Source: CAYNRG01 sp047974855 (lineage in GTDB: Bacteria; Bacillota_I; Bacilli_A; Erysipelotrichales; Erysipelotrichaceae). From it: a DNA stretch of 8,494 bases. Both the position numbers and the translations under genes were made by a program. The notes under the pieces were generated by a model that saw nothing but the letters and a program-made list of their open reading frames with translations, searched no databases and was not told where the DNA came from. Numbering within the stretch: the stretch's first letter is position 1; every line of letters starts with the position of its first letter. The DNA is taken from assembly GCA_047974855.1 (NCBI GenBank), contig JBKECT010000044.1, forward strand, positions 1 through 8,494, read 5' to 3'. Shown piece by piece: positions 1 to 7,357 of this stretch.

Positions 1-50
1 GTTATAATAGCAACAATAATTGCTGCAAGCTTCAAATTTTTTCTATTCAT
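1..50 (-). CDS. Start of an unidentified gene with signal-peptide or membrane-anchor N-terminus (3' end outside window)
   Basis: Only 16 complete codons are visible, reading MNRKNLKLAAIIVAII. The basic start (R3, K4, K7) followed by an uninterrupted hydrophobic run is typical of a Sec signal peptide or N-terminal membrane anchor, so the product is probably exported or membrane-bound. The ATG at 50 is preceded by a strong GGAGG (60-64) and by a candidate promoter. It has the same direction as polC, 71 nt after its stop. This is not rimP, the gene that often follows polC in Firmicutes, whose product is a cytoplasmic ribosome maturation factor. The function cannot be told from this fragment. Confidence 0.6.
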   Translation of the reverse strand, partial: MNRKNLKLAAIIVAII

Positions 51-57
51 TTATGTA

Positions 58-64
58 ATCCTCC
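58..64 (-). promoter_or_regulatory. Ribosome binding site of the left-edge gene
   Basis: GGAGGAT on the minus strand; GGAGG (60-64) is 9 nt before the ATG at 50. It is the main support for calling a gene start in the last 50 bases of the window. Confidence 0.7.
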
Positions 65-75
65 AAGTCTAGGTT

Positions 76-104
76 ATTGTACCATCACAGTGTCAATATT
101 ACAA
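76..104 (-). promoter_or_regulatory. Candidate sigma-A promoter with extended -10 for the left-edge gene
   Basis: On the minus strand TTGTAA (99-104; 4 of 6 bases of TTGACA) is followed after exactly 17 nt by TACAAT (76-81; 5 of 6 of TATAAT). TGG directly before the -10 box (82-84) forms the extended -10 TGn motif. The predicted start site near 69 gives a short leader of about 19 nt that includes the GGAGG at 60-64. It lies in the 71-nt gap after polC. The gap shows no terminator hairpin, so the next gene may also receive read-through from polC. This is sequence matching only. Confidence 0.5.
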
Positions 105-121
105 TAAAATTGCATCATCCA

Positions 122-3100
122 CTAAAATAATGACATCTGATTTTCTTCTTGCATTCCTGACAATGTTCCCAACGAGTCTAATTTTTTAATTAAAGTTGAA
201 GAACATTGTGTTCTTGTCGAAAGATCCTGCTTTGAGATAAATGCCCCTTGTTCACGAGCCTCGACAATAGAATTCGCTACGTTTTCTCCCAACCCATCAA
301 TTGTAACAAATGGTGGAATAATCACTTTTTGATTTTGTTTATCAACTTTAAATTCAGTGGATGAAGAATGGTACAAGTCTACATTTCCAATTTTATATCC
401 CCGAGCATAAAGTTCTAGGCACACTTCCAACGTATTATAGATTGCTTCTTCCTTTTTGGTTACAGTATGCTTTAATTCATAGCTGTTTCTTCTTGTCTTA
501 ATATCATCCATTCTTGCTTTAATCGCATCAATTCCTGAAATCATCGTTTCTATTTCATAAGCATCACAGCGTAAAGAGAAATAAGAAATATAATACCAAT
601 GAGGGTAATAAACCTTAAACCAAGCAATTCTAACAGCCATTATAACATATGCCACCGCATGAGCTTTAGGAAACATGTATTTAATTTTTTTACAACTTTC
701 AATATACCAAGCAGGGACACTCTTTTCTTCCATCGCCTCTTCCCACTCAATTTTTAATCCTTTTCCTTTGCGAACACTTTCCATAATCGTAAATGCTAAT
801 TTGGGATCCACATCTTTTTTCAATAAGTAGGTCATAATATCGTCACGACAACCAATAACCTCTTGCAATGGCAATCCTTCACGAACAAGTTGCTCTGCAT
901 TATTTAGCCAAACATCCGTTCCATGGGAGAGACCAGAGATAATAATAAGATCACTAAAACAAGTAGGCTTTGCCGACTCCAAAATGCCTCGAACAAAAGA
1001 AGTTCCAAATTCTGGAATTCCCAAGGCTCCTGTTTTTTCAGTAAATTGCCGTGTATCAACACATAAAGGCTCGCTTGATGAAAATAATTTCATGACTTTT
1101 TCATCATTCATTGGAATCTCTCTAGGATCAATCCCTGAAATGTTTTGTAAAAGACGCATCGCAGTAGGATCCACATGCCCCAAAATATCAAACTTCAATA
1201 CATTGTCATGAATGTCATGAAAGTCAAAATGGGTTGTTTTCCAAGTTGAGGAAGGATCATTTGCTGGATATTGAACTGGTGTAAAGTCAGTCACCTCTTT
1301 ATCTTGCGGGATTACAATGATTCCTCCTGGATGTTGCCCTGTTGTTCTTTTTATGCCTGTGCATCCTAGTGCAAGACGTTCTTTTTGAGCCCGTTTCATC
1401 GGTGGTAAACTCATCTCTTCGCTATACCCCGTTACATAACCAAACGCTGTTTTATCCTGCACTGTTCCAATTGTACCCGCTCTAAAAACATGATCCTCGC
1501 CAAATACTTCTTTTGTAAATAAATGAGCTTTTTCTTGATATTCTCCAGAAAAATTCAAATCAATATCAGGTACTTTGTCTCCTTCAAATCCCAAGAAGGT
1601 TTCAAATGGAATATTTTGTCCTTCGCCACGCATCATATTTTTACATTGCGGACACTCCTTGTCCGGCAAGTCAAATCCTGAAGAAACTTTTTTGCTATCA
1701 ACAAACTCACTATGTTGGCAATGAGAGCAAATATAGTGGGGTTCTAGTGGGTTAACTTCAGTAATCCCACTCATCGTTGCTGCAAAAGAAGACCCCACTG
1801 AACCACGCGATCCAACCAAATATCCATCATCATTACTTTTCTTAACTAGCAAATGGGAAACATAATAAATCACTCCATATCCATTACCGATAATACTATT
1901 CAATTCTCTTTCTAATCTCTGTTTTACAATTTTTGGTAGTTCCTGTCCATAAGTCTTTCTTGCTGTCTCATAACAAATCTCACTTAATTTTTCATCAGCA
2001 CCCTCGATAGTTGGCGGATATAACCCTTTAGGCACAGGCAAGCATGGCTCAATCATATCAGCAATTTTATTTGTATTTTCCACAACAATTTCATGAGCAA
2101 AAGATTCATCATTCAACCAAGAAAAACTTTTTAGCATTTCTTGTGTTGTTCTAAAATGTTGCTCAGGAATATCCATGGTATGCCGTATTTTCTCATTGTA
2201 AACATACAGCGGATGGCGAACTCCACCAATACCTTGTGTTTGAATATAGATATCGCGATATATCTTTTGTTCAGGATCACAATAATGAACATCTCCAGTC
2301 GCAACAACTAATTTATCAAGTTTTATTGCTGTATCAATAATTCGCTTTAAAATGGCTTTTAATCTTTCAAGATTAGGTATTGTTTTTTGCTGGATTAAAA
2401 ATAAATAGTTTTCAATTGGTTGAACTTCAACATAATCATAAAACTGCATCTTATTTTCCAATTCATCTTGACTTTTATTGGCTGCAAATTCAAATATTTC
2501 TCCATTTAAACAAGCCGACCCTATTAATAAATTTTCTCTGTCCATTTCTATATTTTCTTTGAAAATTCGAGGTTCAGCTAAAAACTCACTACCACGACTT
2601 CTAAACACCGCTAATGATTCTGTATTGGATAAGGTCACTAAATTATACAATGATTTTAACCCAATCTGATTTTTTGCAAGAACACAAAGATGACTCTTTC
2701 GCATTTTTACAAACCCTTTATCTCCCTGAAGATTTTGGATATCCACTAGTGTTGTTGCTCCCTTTTCCTTTGTTTCTCTTAGCATCGCTAAAAAGATATC
2801 CGCTAAAACATTAGCGTCATAATCAGCACGGTGAGCCACATCTTCATCATATGGGATTTGATATAACCTTGCAATATTCCCTAACCGATATGTTGTTCGA
2901 TCAGAGTGCAGCGATCGAGCTAAATCAAGGGTATCAATTACTGGATTTTTTAATTTCAATTTTCCTAAGCGTGACAACTCTTCATTCAAGAAACCTATAT
3001 CGAAACTTGCATTATGTGCAACTAGTACATCTTCTCCTAACCAATCTACTATTTCCTGGCAACGTGTTGAAAATGAGCTCTCATTTTCAACCATTTCATT

Positions 3101-4453
3101 AGTAATGTTTGTTTTGGATTGAATAAACGCTGGTATATCCACTGGTGGTTTAATGAAAAACTGCTTTCTATCAACAATGTTTTGACCTATGATTTTAACT
3201 GCACCAAATTCAATCACATGATCGAAATGAGCAGAAAGTCCTGTTGTTTCCAAATCAAAGACAACAAATGTACAATCTTCTATTTTTTTATTAGTAGCAT
3301 TTCTTACGATACTTAATTCAGAATCAACCAGATTCATTTCAACCCCATAGATCATTTTAAACTGTGCATCTGGGTTACTTTTTAACAACTGGTCTACTGC
3401 TGATTGAGCTTTTGGAAATGATTGTACAGCGGCATGATCAGTAATCGCTACTGCTTTATGTCCCCATCGAAATGCTTCTTTAATATAGTCAGAAACATCA
3501 TTAATTCCATCCATTTCAGAAATGTTACTGTGAGTATGCAACTCCACTCTTTTTGCTACTGCATTATCTTCCCTGTTTTTCTCTTCCAATAAAAGAATAT
3601 CCATCGGCTTGCCAATAAACTCTTTTTCATATGTATCATACACAATAGAACCAAAAAACTGAATGCGATCCCCTACATTCAATTCTTCCATCATTTCAAC
3701 ACTCAATGATTTTGTTTCAAAACGTTTAATCACAAGTGCATCCTCTTCGTCATACACCGAAATCGTTTGCATGGTATTCCCAGTTTTTAACTTTCGATAT
3801 TCAATTTTCATAATCTTCGCTTCAAACTGAATGCGATCAACTTCACTCTCAATATTTTTTAAAACAATCACAGGATAATCAGTTTTCTTCAATCTTATGC
3901 GCTGATTATTTTTTTCAGTTGCTACAACTGCTTTCTGTGGTTTTGCAGATTTCGGCAAAACTACTGCATCCACTTGATGATTAATTTCTTTCACCATGAA
4001 TTCGATACCGGAAAAATTTAATCCTACTTTTTCAAGTTCTTCTTTCAGTTTATCACTCTCGTTTTGTGCCTCCACTTTGTTTTTCTCATAGGAAAATAAA
4101 ATTTCTAATCGATTTTCATGAATAGACACTACACCCTCTTTAAATTTTTCACTTATTTTTCCACTTTTAGAAAATCCCCATAGATACGATTGAATATCTT
4201 TTGAATTTTTTATTACTTCTTCATCCCCATAGGAAATATAAATTTCAGATTCTTTAGCAAGGGCTCCACAGTAATCCTTAATTCTTTGATAAAAATCATA
4301 CGAAAGGAACGCTTCTGCTTTAAGCGTCACAGTTAAGAGATCTTGATTTTTATAAAACTGTGCATTCACAATTTCAACTTGATCAAAATAGCTTGTCACT
4401 CTCTCATCGATATCTTGATTTTTAAATAACGATGATAGTTTTAGATTGCCCAT
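122..4453 (-). CDS. polC: DNA polymerase III alpha subunit, Gram-positive type (PolC) with proofreading exonuclease
   Basis: PolC is the replicative polymerase of Firmicutes, combining synthesis and 3'-5' proofreading. It has 1443 residues, close to the Bacillus enzyme (about 1437). Order: N-terminal domain (1-200), OB fold (about 205-290), PHP domain starting HTHSN (306-310) with ITDH (337-340), and a DEDDh exonuclease inserted at about 393-557 with D400, E402, D485, H541 and D546 all present. PHP then resumes, with GDVHY at 720-724. The polymerase core has GSRGSVGSSF (881-890), a zinc site C909, C912, C934, C937, catalytic D963 and D965 in PDIDLNFSG, TTGQHPGG (1037-1044), and third Asp D1089 in FDILGHVDPT. 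A C-terminal helix-hairpin-helix region (about 1378-1430) precedes the terminal QMSLF (1439-1443), a beta-clamp binding motif. H-V-D replaces the usual H-D-D after D1089. The ATG follows AAAGGGA (4459-4465). The gene appears intact and functional. It lies last in the tight recG-rnc-nfnA-nfnB-polC series. Confidence 0.98.
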   Translation of the reverse strand: MGNLKLSSLFKNQDIDERVTSYFDQVEIVNAQFYKNQDLLTVTLKAEAFLSYDFYQRIKDYCGALAKESEIYISYGDEEVIKNSKDIQSYLWGFSKSGKISEKFKEGVVSIHENRLEILFSYEKNKVEAQNESDKLKEELEKVGLNFSGIEFMVKEINHQVDAVVLPKSAKPQKAVVATEKNNQRIRLKKTDYPVIVLKNIESEVDRIQFEAKIMKIEYRKLKTGNTMQTISVYDEEDALVIKRFETKSLSVEMMEELNVGDRIQFFGSIVYDTYEKEFIGKPMDILLLEEKNREDNAVAKRVELHTHSNISEMDGINDVSDYIKEAFRWGHKAVAITDHAAVQSFPKAQSAVDQLLKSNPDAQFKMIYGVEMNLVDSELSIVRNATNKKIEDCTFVVFDLETTGLSAHFDHVIEFGAVKIIGQNIVDRKQFFIKPPVDIPAFIQSKTNITNEMVENESSFSTRCQEIVDWLGEDVLVAHNASFDIGFLNEELSRLGKLKLKNPVIDTLDLARSLHSDRTTYRLGNIARLYQIPYDEDVAHRADYDANVLADIFLAMLRETKEKGATTLVDIQNLQGDKGFVKMRKSHLCVLAKNQIGLKSLYNLVTLSNTESLAVFRSRGSEFLAEPRIFKENIEMDRENLLIGSACLNGEIFEFAANKSQDELENKMQFYDYVEVQPIENYLFLIQQKTIPNLERLKAILKRIIDTAIKLDKLVVATGDVHYCDPEQKIYRDIYIQTQGIGGVRHPLYVYNEKIRHTMDIPEQHFRTTQEMLKSFSWLNDESFAHEIVVENTNKIADMIEPCLPVPKGLYPPTIEGADEKLSEICYETARKTYGQELPKIVKQRLERELNSIIGNGYGVIYYVSHLLVKKSNDDGYLVGSRGSVGSSFAATMSGITEVNPLEPHYICSHCQHSEFVDSKKVSSGFDLPDKECPQCKNMMRGEGQNIPFETFLGFEGDKVPDIDLNFSGEYQEKAHLFTKEVFGEDHVFRAGTIGTVQDKTAFGYVTGYSEEMSLPPMKRAQKERLALGCTGIKRTTGQHPGGIIVIPQDKEVTDFTPVQYPANDPSSTWKTTHFDFHDIHDNVLKFDILGHVDPTAMRLLQNISGIDPREIPMNDEKVMKLFSSSEPLCVDTRQFTEKTGALGIPEFGTSFVRGILESAKPTCFSDLIIISGLSHGTDVWLNNAEQLVREGLPLQEVIGCRDDIMTYLLKKDVDPKLAFTIMESVRKGKGLKIEWEEAMEEKSVPAWYIESCKKIKYMFPKAHAVAYVIMAVRIAWFKVYYPHWYYISYFSLRCDAYEIETMISGIDAIKARMDDIKTRRNSYELKHTVTKKEEAIYNTLEVCLELYARGYKIGNVDLYHSSSTEFKVDKQNQKVIIPPFVTIDGLGENVANSIVEAREQGAFISKQDLSTRTQCSSTLIKKLDSLGTLSGMQEENQMSLF

Positions 4454-4458
4454 AATTG

Positions 4459-4465
4459 TCCCTTT
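4459..4465 (-). promoter_or_regulatory. Ribosome binding site of polC
   Basis: AAAGGGA lies 5 nt before the polC ATG (4453), in the 18-nt gap after the nfnB TAA. It is a weaker match to the anti-Shine-Dalgarno than the sites of rnc and nfnB, in keeping with a low-abundance replicative polymerase (inference). Confidence 0.6.
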
Positions 4466-4471
4466 CTAGAT

Positions 4472-5833
4472 TTATATCATTAATTTTTTACAAATTGCCT
4501 CTGCTGCTTTCTTTCCAGCACCCATAGCCATAATAACGGTTGCCGCTCCGCTTACTACATCACCTCCGGCATAAACATTTTCGATGCTTGTCATTTGATC
4601 TTCATCAACGACAATACATCCTTTTGTATCAATCTTTAAACGACTATCAGAATTTTTTAACAAGGGGTTAATTACTGTTCCAACAGCCATAATAACACCA
4701 TCACACTCCAACTCAAACTCACTATTTTCTATTTCTTTGATTTCAGGTTTTCCTGTATTTTCTGATGTTTTCTTTTCCATTTTAACACATTTTATACCAC
4801 ATACATGGCCACTTTCATCTTTTATAACAGAAACAGGATTAGTCAAGAAATGAAACTCTATTCCTTCTTCCATAGCATGATGAACTTCCTCTAATCGTGC
4901 TGGCATATCAGCTTCATCTCGACGATAAATAACACTTACTTTTTTACCAAACCGCACTGCACATCGTGCTGCATCCATCGCCACATTTCCACCACCTACA
5001 ATAATGGTATGATCCGCTTTCATGATTGGTGTGTCATAGCGAGTATCATAGGCTTTCATTAAATTGCAGCGAGTAAGGTATTCATTTGCGCTAATAACCC
5101 CGCTTGCATTCTCATTGGGAATTCCCATAAACCGCGGAAGACCAGCCCCAGACCCTATAAAAATCGCCTGAAATCCATCTGCTACAAGTTCTGATAGTTC
5201 TTTCGTTTTTCCTATGATTATATTTTTTTCAAAGTGAACTCCTTGATCCGCCAAGTTTTTAATTTCTCTATTTACTATTTCTTTTGGTAACCTGAATTCT
5301 GGGATTCCATAAGTTAAAACTCCCCCAAACTGATGCAGTGCCTCAAATACAGTCACCTCAAATCCCGCTTTTGAGCAATCATTCGCACAGGATAGTCCTG
5401 CAGGACCACTGCCAATAATCGCCACTTTTTTATTATTCTTTTTAATCGTTGCTATCTGAGTTTTTCCATTATCTCCAACAAAACGCTCTAAAGCCCCTAT
5501 TGCAACTGCTTCTCCTTTTATCGTACGAACACACCGCTTTTCACACTGCTTTTCTTGTGGGCAAACACGACCGCAAACACTTGGAAAACTATTGGTTTTT
5601 TTAATTTCTATCATCGCTCCATCCACATCACCCTGTTGGAGTTGTTGAATAAATTCAGGAATACGTACTTGTACTGGACATCCAGAAACACATGGCTTCG
5701 TCGGACAATTCAAGCAACGCCCAGCCTCTTGTTGTGCCATTTCGAAGGTATAATTTTGTGATACCTCTAAGAAGTTTGAACGTCTTTGATGAGCATTTTG
5801 CATTGGATTTTTTATTTTGTTTAAAATGTCCAT
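4472..5833 (-). CDS. nfnB: NfnB: large subunit of NADH-dependent ferredoxin:NADP oxidoreductase (glutamate synthase small-subunit family)
   Basis: NfnB carries the bifurcating FAD, two [4Fe-4S] clusters and the NADPH site; with NfnA it couples ferredoxin, NADPH and NADH in the cytoplasm of anaerobes. The 453-residue protein has an N-terminal cluster domain with eight Cys (40, 43, 48, 52, 87, 91, 97, 101). A following Glu (E116 in GALERFVGD) is a likely cluster ligand by analogy with dihydropyrimidine dehydrogenase (inference). Next come an FAD Rossmann motif GSGPAG (141-146) with GGVLTYGIPEFRLPK (170-184), an NADPH motif VGGGNVAMDAAR (279-290), and a C-terminal FAD motif YAGGDVVSGAATVI (421-434). 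The same family includes GltD, often annotated as gltA or gltD, but adjacency to nfnA and absence of a GltB large subunit favour Nfn. The frame extends to an ATG at 5860, but the added nine residues are just nfnA sequence containing the Shine-Dalgarno, so 5833 is chosen. polC starts 18 nt downstream. Confidence 0.92.
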   Translation of the reverse strand: MDILNKIKNPMQNAHQRRSNFLEVSQNYTFEMAQQEAGRCLNCPTKPCVSGCPVQVRIPEFIQQLQQGDVDGAMIEIKKTNSFPSVCGRVCPQEKQCEKRCVRTIKGEAVAIGALERFVGDNGKTQIATIKKNNKKVAIIGSGPAGLSCANDCSKAGFEVTVFEALHQFGGVLTYGIPEFRLPKEIVNREIKNLADQGVHFEKNIIIGKTKELSELVADGFQAIFIGSGAGLPRFMGIPNENASGVISANEYLTRCNLMKAYDTRYDTPIMKADHTIIVGGGNVAMDAARCAVRFGKKVSVIYRRDEADMPARLEEVHHAMEEGIEFHFLTNPVSVIKDESGHVCGIKCVKMEKKTSENTGKPEIKEIENSEFELECDGVIMAVGTVINPLLKNSDSRLKIDTKGCIVVDEDQMTSIENVYAGGDVVSGAATVIMAMGAGKKAAEAICKKLMI

Positions 5834-6657
5834 CACTTCTCCTCCTTCATTAAATTGCATTGATGCTTTTCAACTTCTTGATACTTATTATTTCTTTCAA
5901 TTAAATTTTCAAAATCAACAAGATGACCATCAAAATCCGGTCCATCCACGCATGCAAACTGAACTTGATTACCCACACTTACACGGCATCCACCACACAT
6001 TCCTGTTCCATCAATCATCAATGGGTTAAGGCTCACAATCGTTTTAATCTTTCTTTCTTTTGTGATTTTGCATACCGCTTCCATCATTCTTACAGGACCA
6101 ATTGCGATGACTAAATCATACTCCTTGCTTTGGAGTTGCTCTTCCAACGCCATTGTGACAAACCCTTGTTTTCCATTCGATCCATCATCCGTTACCAAAA
6201 TAAAATTTTGGCTAATCTCACCCATTTCTTTTTCTAATATAATCAAATCACGATTTCTAAATCCAGCAATTATATCCACGTCGCAGCCATCTTTAAACAA
6301 GTACTTTGCACTAGGATAAGCAATAGCACACCCAACTCCACCACCAATAACGCATATTTTTTTTGCGTCGCCAAACTCCGTTTCTTTTCCAAGAGGACCA
6401 ACAACATCTGAAATAAATTCTCCAACCTTTATTTCTGACATTTTTTTTGTTGTTTTCCCAATAGCCTGAGCAATAATCGTTAATGTTCCTTCATTACCAT
6501 CAAAATCAGCAACCGTTAATGGAATTCTTTCTCCAAACTCATCCACTCTCAAAATGATAAACTGTCCTGGTTTTATCTTTCTACTAATTAATGGAGCTTC
6601 AATTTTCATCAAAAATACCGACGAATTTAATTGTCTATTTTCTACTATTTTATACAT
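5833..6657 (-). CDS. nfnA: Ferredoxin-NADP reductase subunit alpha, NfnA/SudB type (FAD and [2Fe-2S])
   Basis: This is the small subunit of the NfnAB complex (also annotated as sulfide dehydrogenase subunit beta or ferredoxin:NADP oxidoreductase). In the characterised enzymes NfnA carries an FAD, binds NAD(H) and passes electrons through a [2Fe-2S] cluster to NfnB. The 274 residues follow the ferredoxin-reductase fold: the FAD motif RIPLT (44-48), a nucleotide-binding loop GGGVGCAIAYP (105-115), GPVRMM (187-192), then the cluster region with C221, C224 and C236. The usual first Cys of the related PyrK motif is D216 (DGTGMCGGC), matching the Asp ligand reported for NfnA, so this is Nfn rather than the dihydroorotate dehydrogenase subunit PyrK. 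The ATG has AGGAGA at 6662-6667, which overlaps the rnc stop; the gap to rnc is 8 nt. The gene ends in TGA, sharing one base with the nfnB ATG, which fits stoichiometric, coupled translation of the two subunits. Confidence 0.92.
   Translation of the reverse strand: MYKIVENRQLNSSVFLMKIEAPLISRKIKPGQFIILRVDEFGERIPLTVADFDGNEGTLTIIAQAIGKTTKKMSEIKVGEFISDVVGPLGKETEFGDAKKICVIGGGVGCAIAYPSAKYLFKDGCDVDIIAGFRNRDLIILEKEMGEISQNFILVTDDGSNGKQGFVTMALEEQLQSKEYDLVIAIGPVRMMEAVCKITKERKIKTIVSLNPLMIDGTGMCGGCRVSVGNQVQFACVDGPDFDGHLVDFENLIERNNKYQEVEKHQCNLMKEEK
5841..5847 (-). promoter_or_regulatory. Ribosome binding site that fixes the nfnB start; TGATG coupling
   Basis: AAGGAGG, a full-strength Shine-Dalgarno, lies in the last codons of nfnA and is 7 nt before the ATG at 5833. 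The nfnA stop and nfnB start overlap as TGATG (5831-5835). This rules against the in-frame ATG at 5860, which is upstream of this site. Confidence 0.88.
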
Positions 6658-6661
6658 ACTT

Positions 6662-6667
6662 TCTCCT
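6662..6667 (-). promoter_or_regulatory. Ribosome binding site of nfnA, overlapping the rnc stop
   Basis: AGGAGA lies 4 nt before the nfnA ATG (6657) and includes two bases of the rnc TAG stop (6666-6668). Ribosomes finishing rnc are thus at the nfnA initiation site, which suggests translational coupling. Confidence 0.7.
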
Positions 6668-7343
6668 ATTTTACCATTTTGTCAAATGCGTCTTTTGCGG
6701 CCATCTGTTCTGCCTTTTTTTTACTCTGCCCCACACCAATTCCTAAAACAATGGAATCCATCATTACACGAACTTCAAATTGCGGTAAATTTGATGGCCC
6801 TTGAACACCAATAACCTCATAGGTTACAGTCTTCCTTGTATCTGCCTGAACATATTCTTGTAGTTTTGTCTTATAATCAACAATACTAACTTGTTTTGGG
6901 TTACTTAACCGCTCCTCCATTGCTTCACTTAAAATAGGTTCTACATTATTTACGCCACCATCCAAGTAAAGTGCGCCTAAAAAAGCTTCAAACATATCTG
7001 CAACAACTGAATCACGATCTCTTCCACCTGTTTTTTCTTCTCCTGATCCAAGCAAAAGAAATTGATTTAGATCCAATCTTCTAGCACAATCCGCTAAAGA
7101 TTGTTCACAAACTAGTTGAGCACGAAATGTCGTCATTTCCCCTTCACTAAGTTTAGGAACAATTCTAAAAATACGATTTGATATCCACAGTTGTAGTACA
7201 GCATCACCCATAAATTCTAGCCGCTCGTTGTTTTCCTCATCTCGGTGTTCATTCACATAAGATGAGTGCATAAATGCTTGTTGGATTAGTTTTTGATCTT
7301 TAATCTGCACTCCCTTTTCTGCTAGCCATTCAATAATCTTCAT
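6666..7343 (-). CDS. rnc: Ribonuclease III
   Basis: RNase III cleaves double-stranded RNA, chiefly in processing of the 30S rRNA precursor and in mRNA turnover; it acts as a cytoplasmic homodimer. The protein is 225 residues, normal for bacteria. The signature NERLEFMGDAVL is at residues 39-50, and the expected Mg2+ ligands E43, D47, D116 and E119 (in VVADMFEA) are all present. A double-stranded RNA-binding domain runs from about 156 to the end, with the basic GQSKKKAEQMAAKDAF helix at 205-220. The frame can be extended to a GTG at 7358, but the GGAGGA ribosome binding site at 7351-7356 overlaps that codon and is 7 nt from the ATG at 7343, so ATG is chosen. The gene sits between recG and nfnA. 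The usual Firmicutes partner smc does not follow it here. A cotranscribed rnc may cut its own operon mRNA, as in some bacteria, but no such hairpin was identified. Confidence 0.97.
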   Translation of the reverse strand: MKIIEWLAEKGVQIKDQKLIQQAFMHSSYVNEHRDEENNERLEFMGDAVLQLWISNRIFRIVPKLSEGEMTTFRAQLVCEQSLADCARRLDLNQFLLLGSGEEKTGGRDRDSVVADMFEAFLGALYLDGGVNNVEPILSEAMEERLSNPKQVSIVDYKTKLQEYVQADTRKTVTYEVIGVQGPSNLPQFEVRVMMDSIVLGIGVGQSKKKAEQMAAKDAFDKMVK

Positions 7344-7350
7344 CTTTATT

Positions 7351-7356
7351 TCCTCC
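7351..7356 (-). promoter_or_regulatory. Ribosome binding site that fixes the rnc start
   Basis: GGAGGA on the minus strand begins one base after the recG stop codon (TAG at 7358-7360) and is 7 nt before the ATG at 7343. It overlaps the competing upstream GTG (7356-7358), which therefore cannot be served by it. Confidence 0.85.
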
Positions 7357-7357
7357 A

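Noticed and set aside
51..121. Possible rho-independent terminator after polC.
   Set aside because: No GC-rich inverted repeat followed by a T-run could be found on the minus strand in this 71-nt gap; it reads better as a promoter region.
984..3316. Several plus-strand open frames of 60-83 codons opposite polC.
   Set aside because: They lie antisense within a gene whose minus-strand frame is full of recognised motifs. They have no convincing ribosome binding sites or family features and are shadows.
4471..4476. Extended -10-like TGATATAAA across the nfnB stop codon, a possible internal promoter for polC.
   Set aside because: The hexamer 17 nt upstream (GGCAAT) does not resemble a -35 box, and the predicted start would leave only about 11 nt of leader with the Shine-Dalgarno almost at its end. 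It is most likely chance in AT-rich sequence.
4472..5833. Assignment of this gene as glutamate synthase small subunit (gltD).
   Set aside because: The family is shared, but the neighbour is an NfnA-type subunit with coupled translation and no GltB large subunit is present in the window.
5833..6657. Assignment of this gene as PyrK, the dihydroorotate dehydrogenase electron-transfer subunit.
   Set aside because: PyrK has four Cys in its cluster motif; here the first is Asp (D216), and the partner is NfnB rather than PyrD.
5555..6814. Plus-strand open frames of 63-86 codons opposite nfnB, nfnA and rnc.
   Set aside because: They overlap one another and sit antisense to well-supported genes. Their Phe/His/Ser-rich translations look like reverse readings of the real genes.
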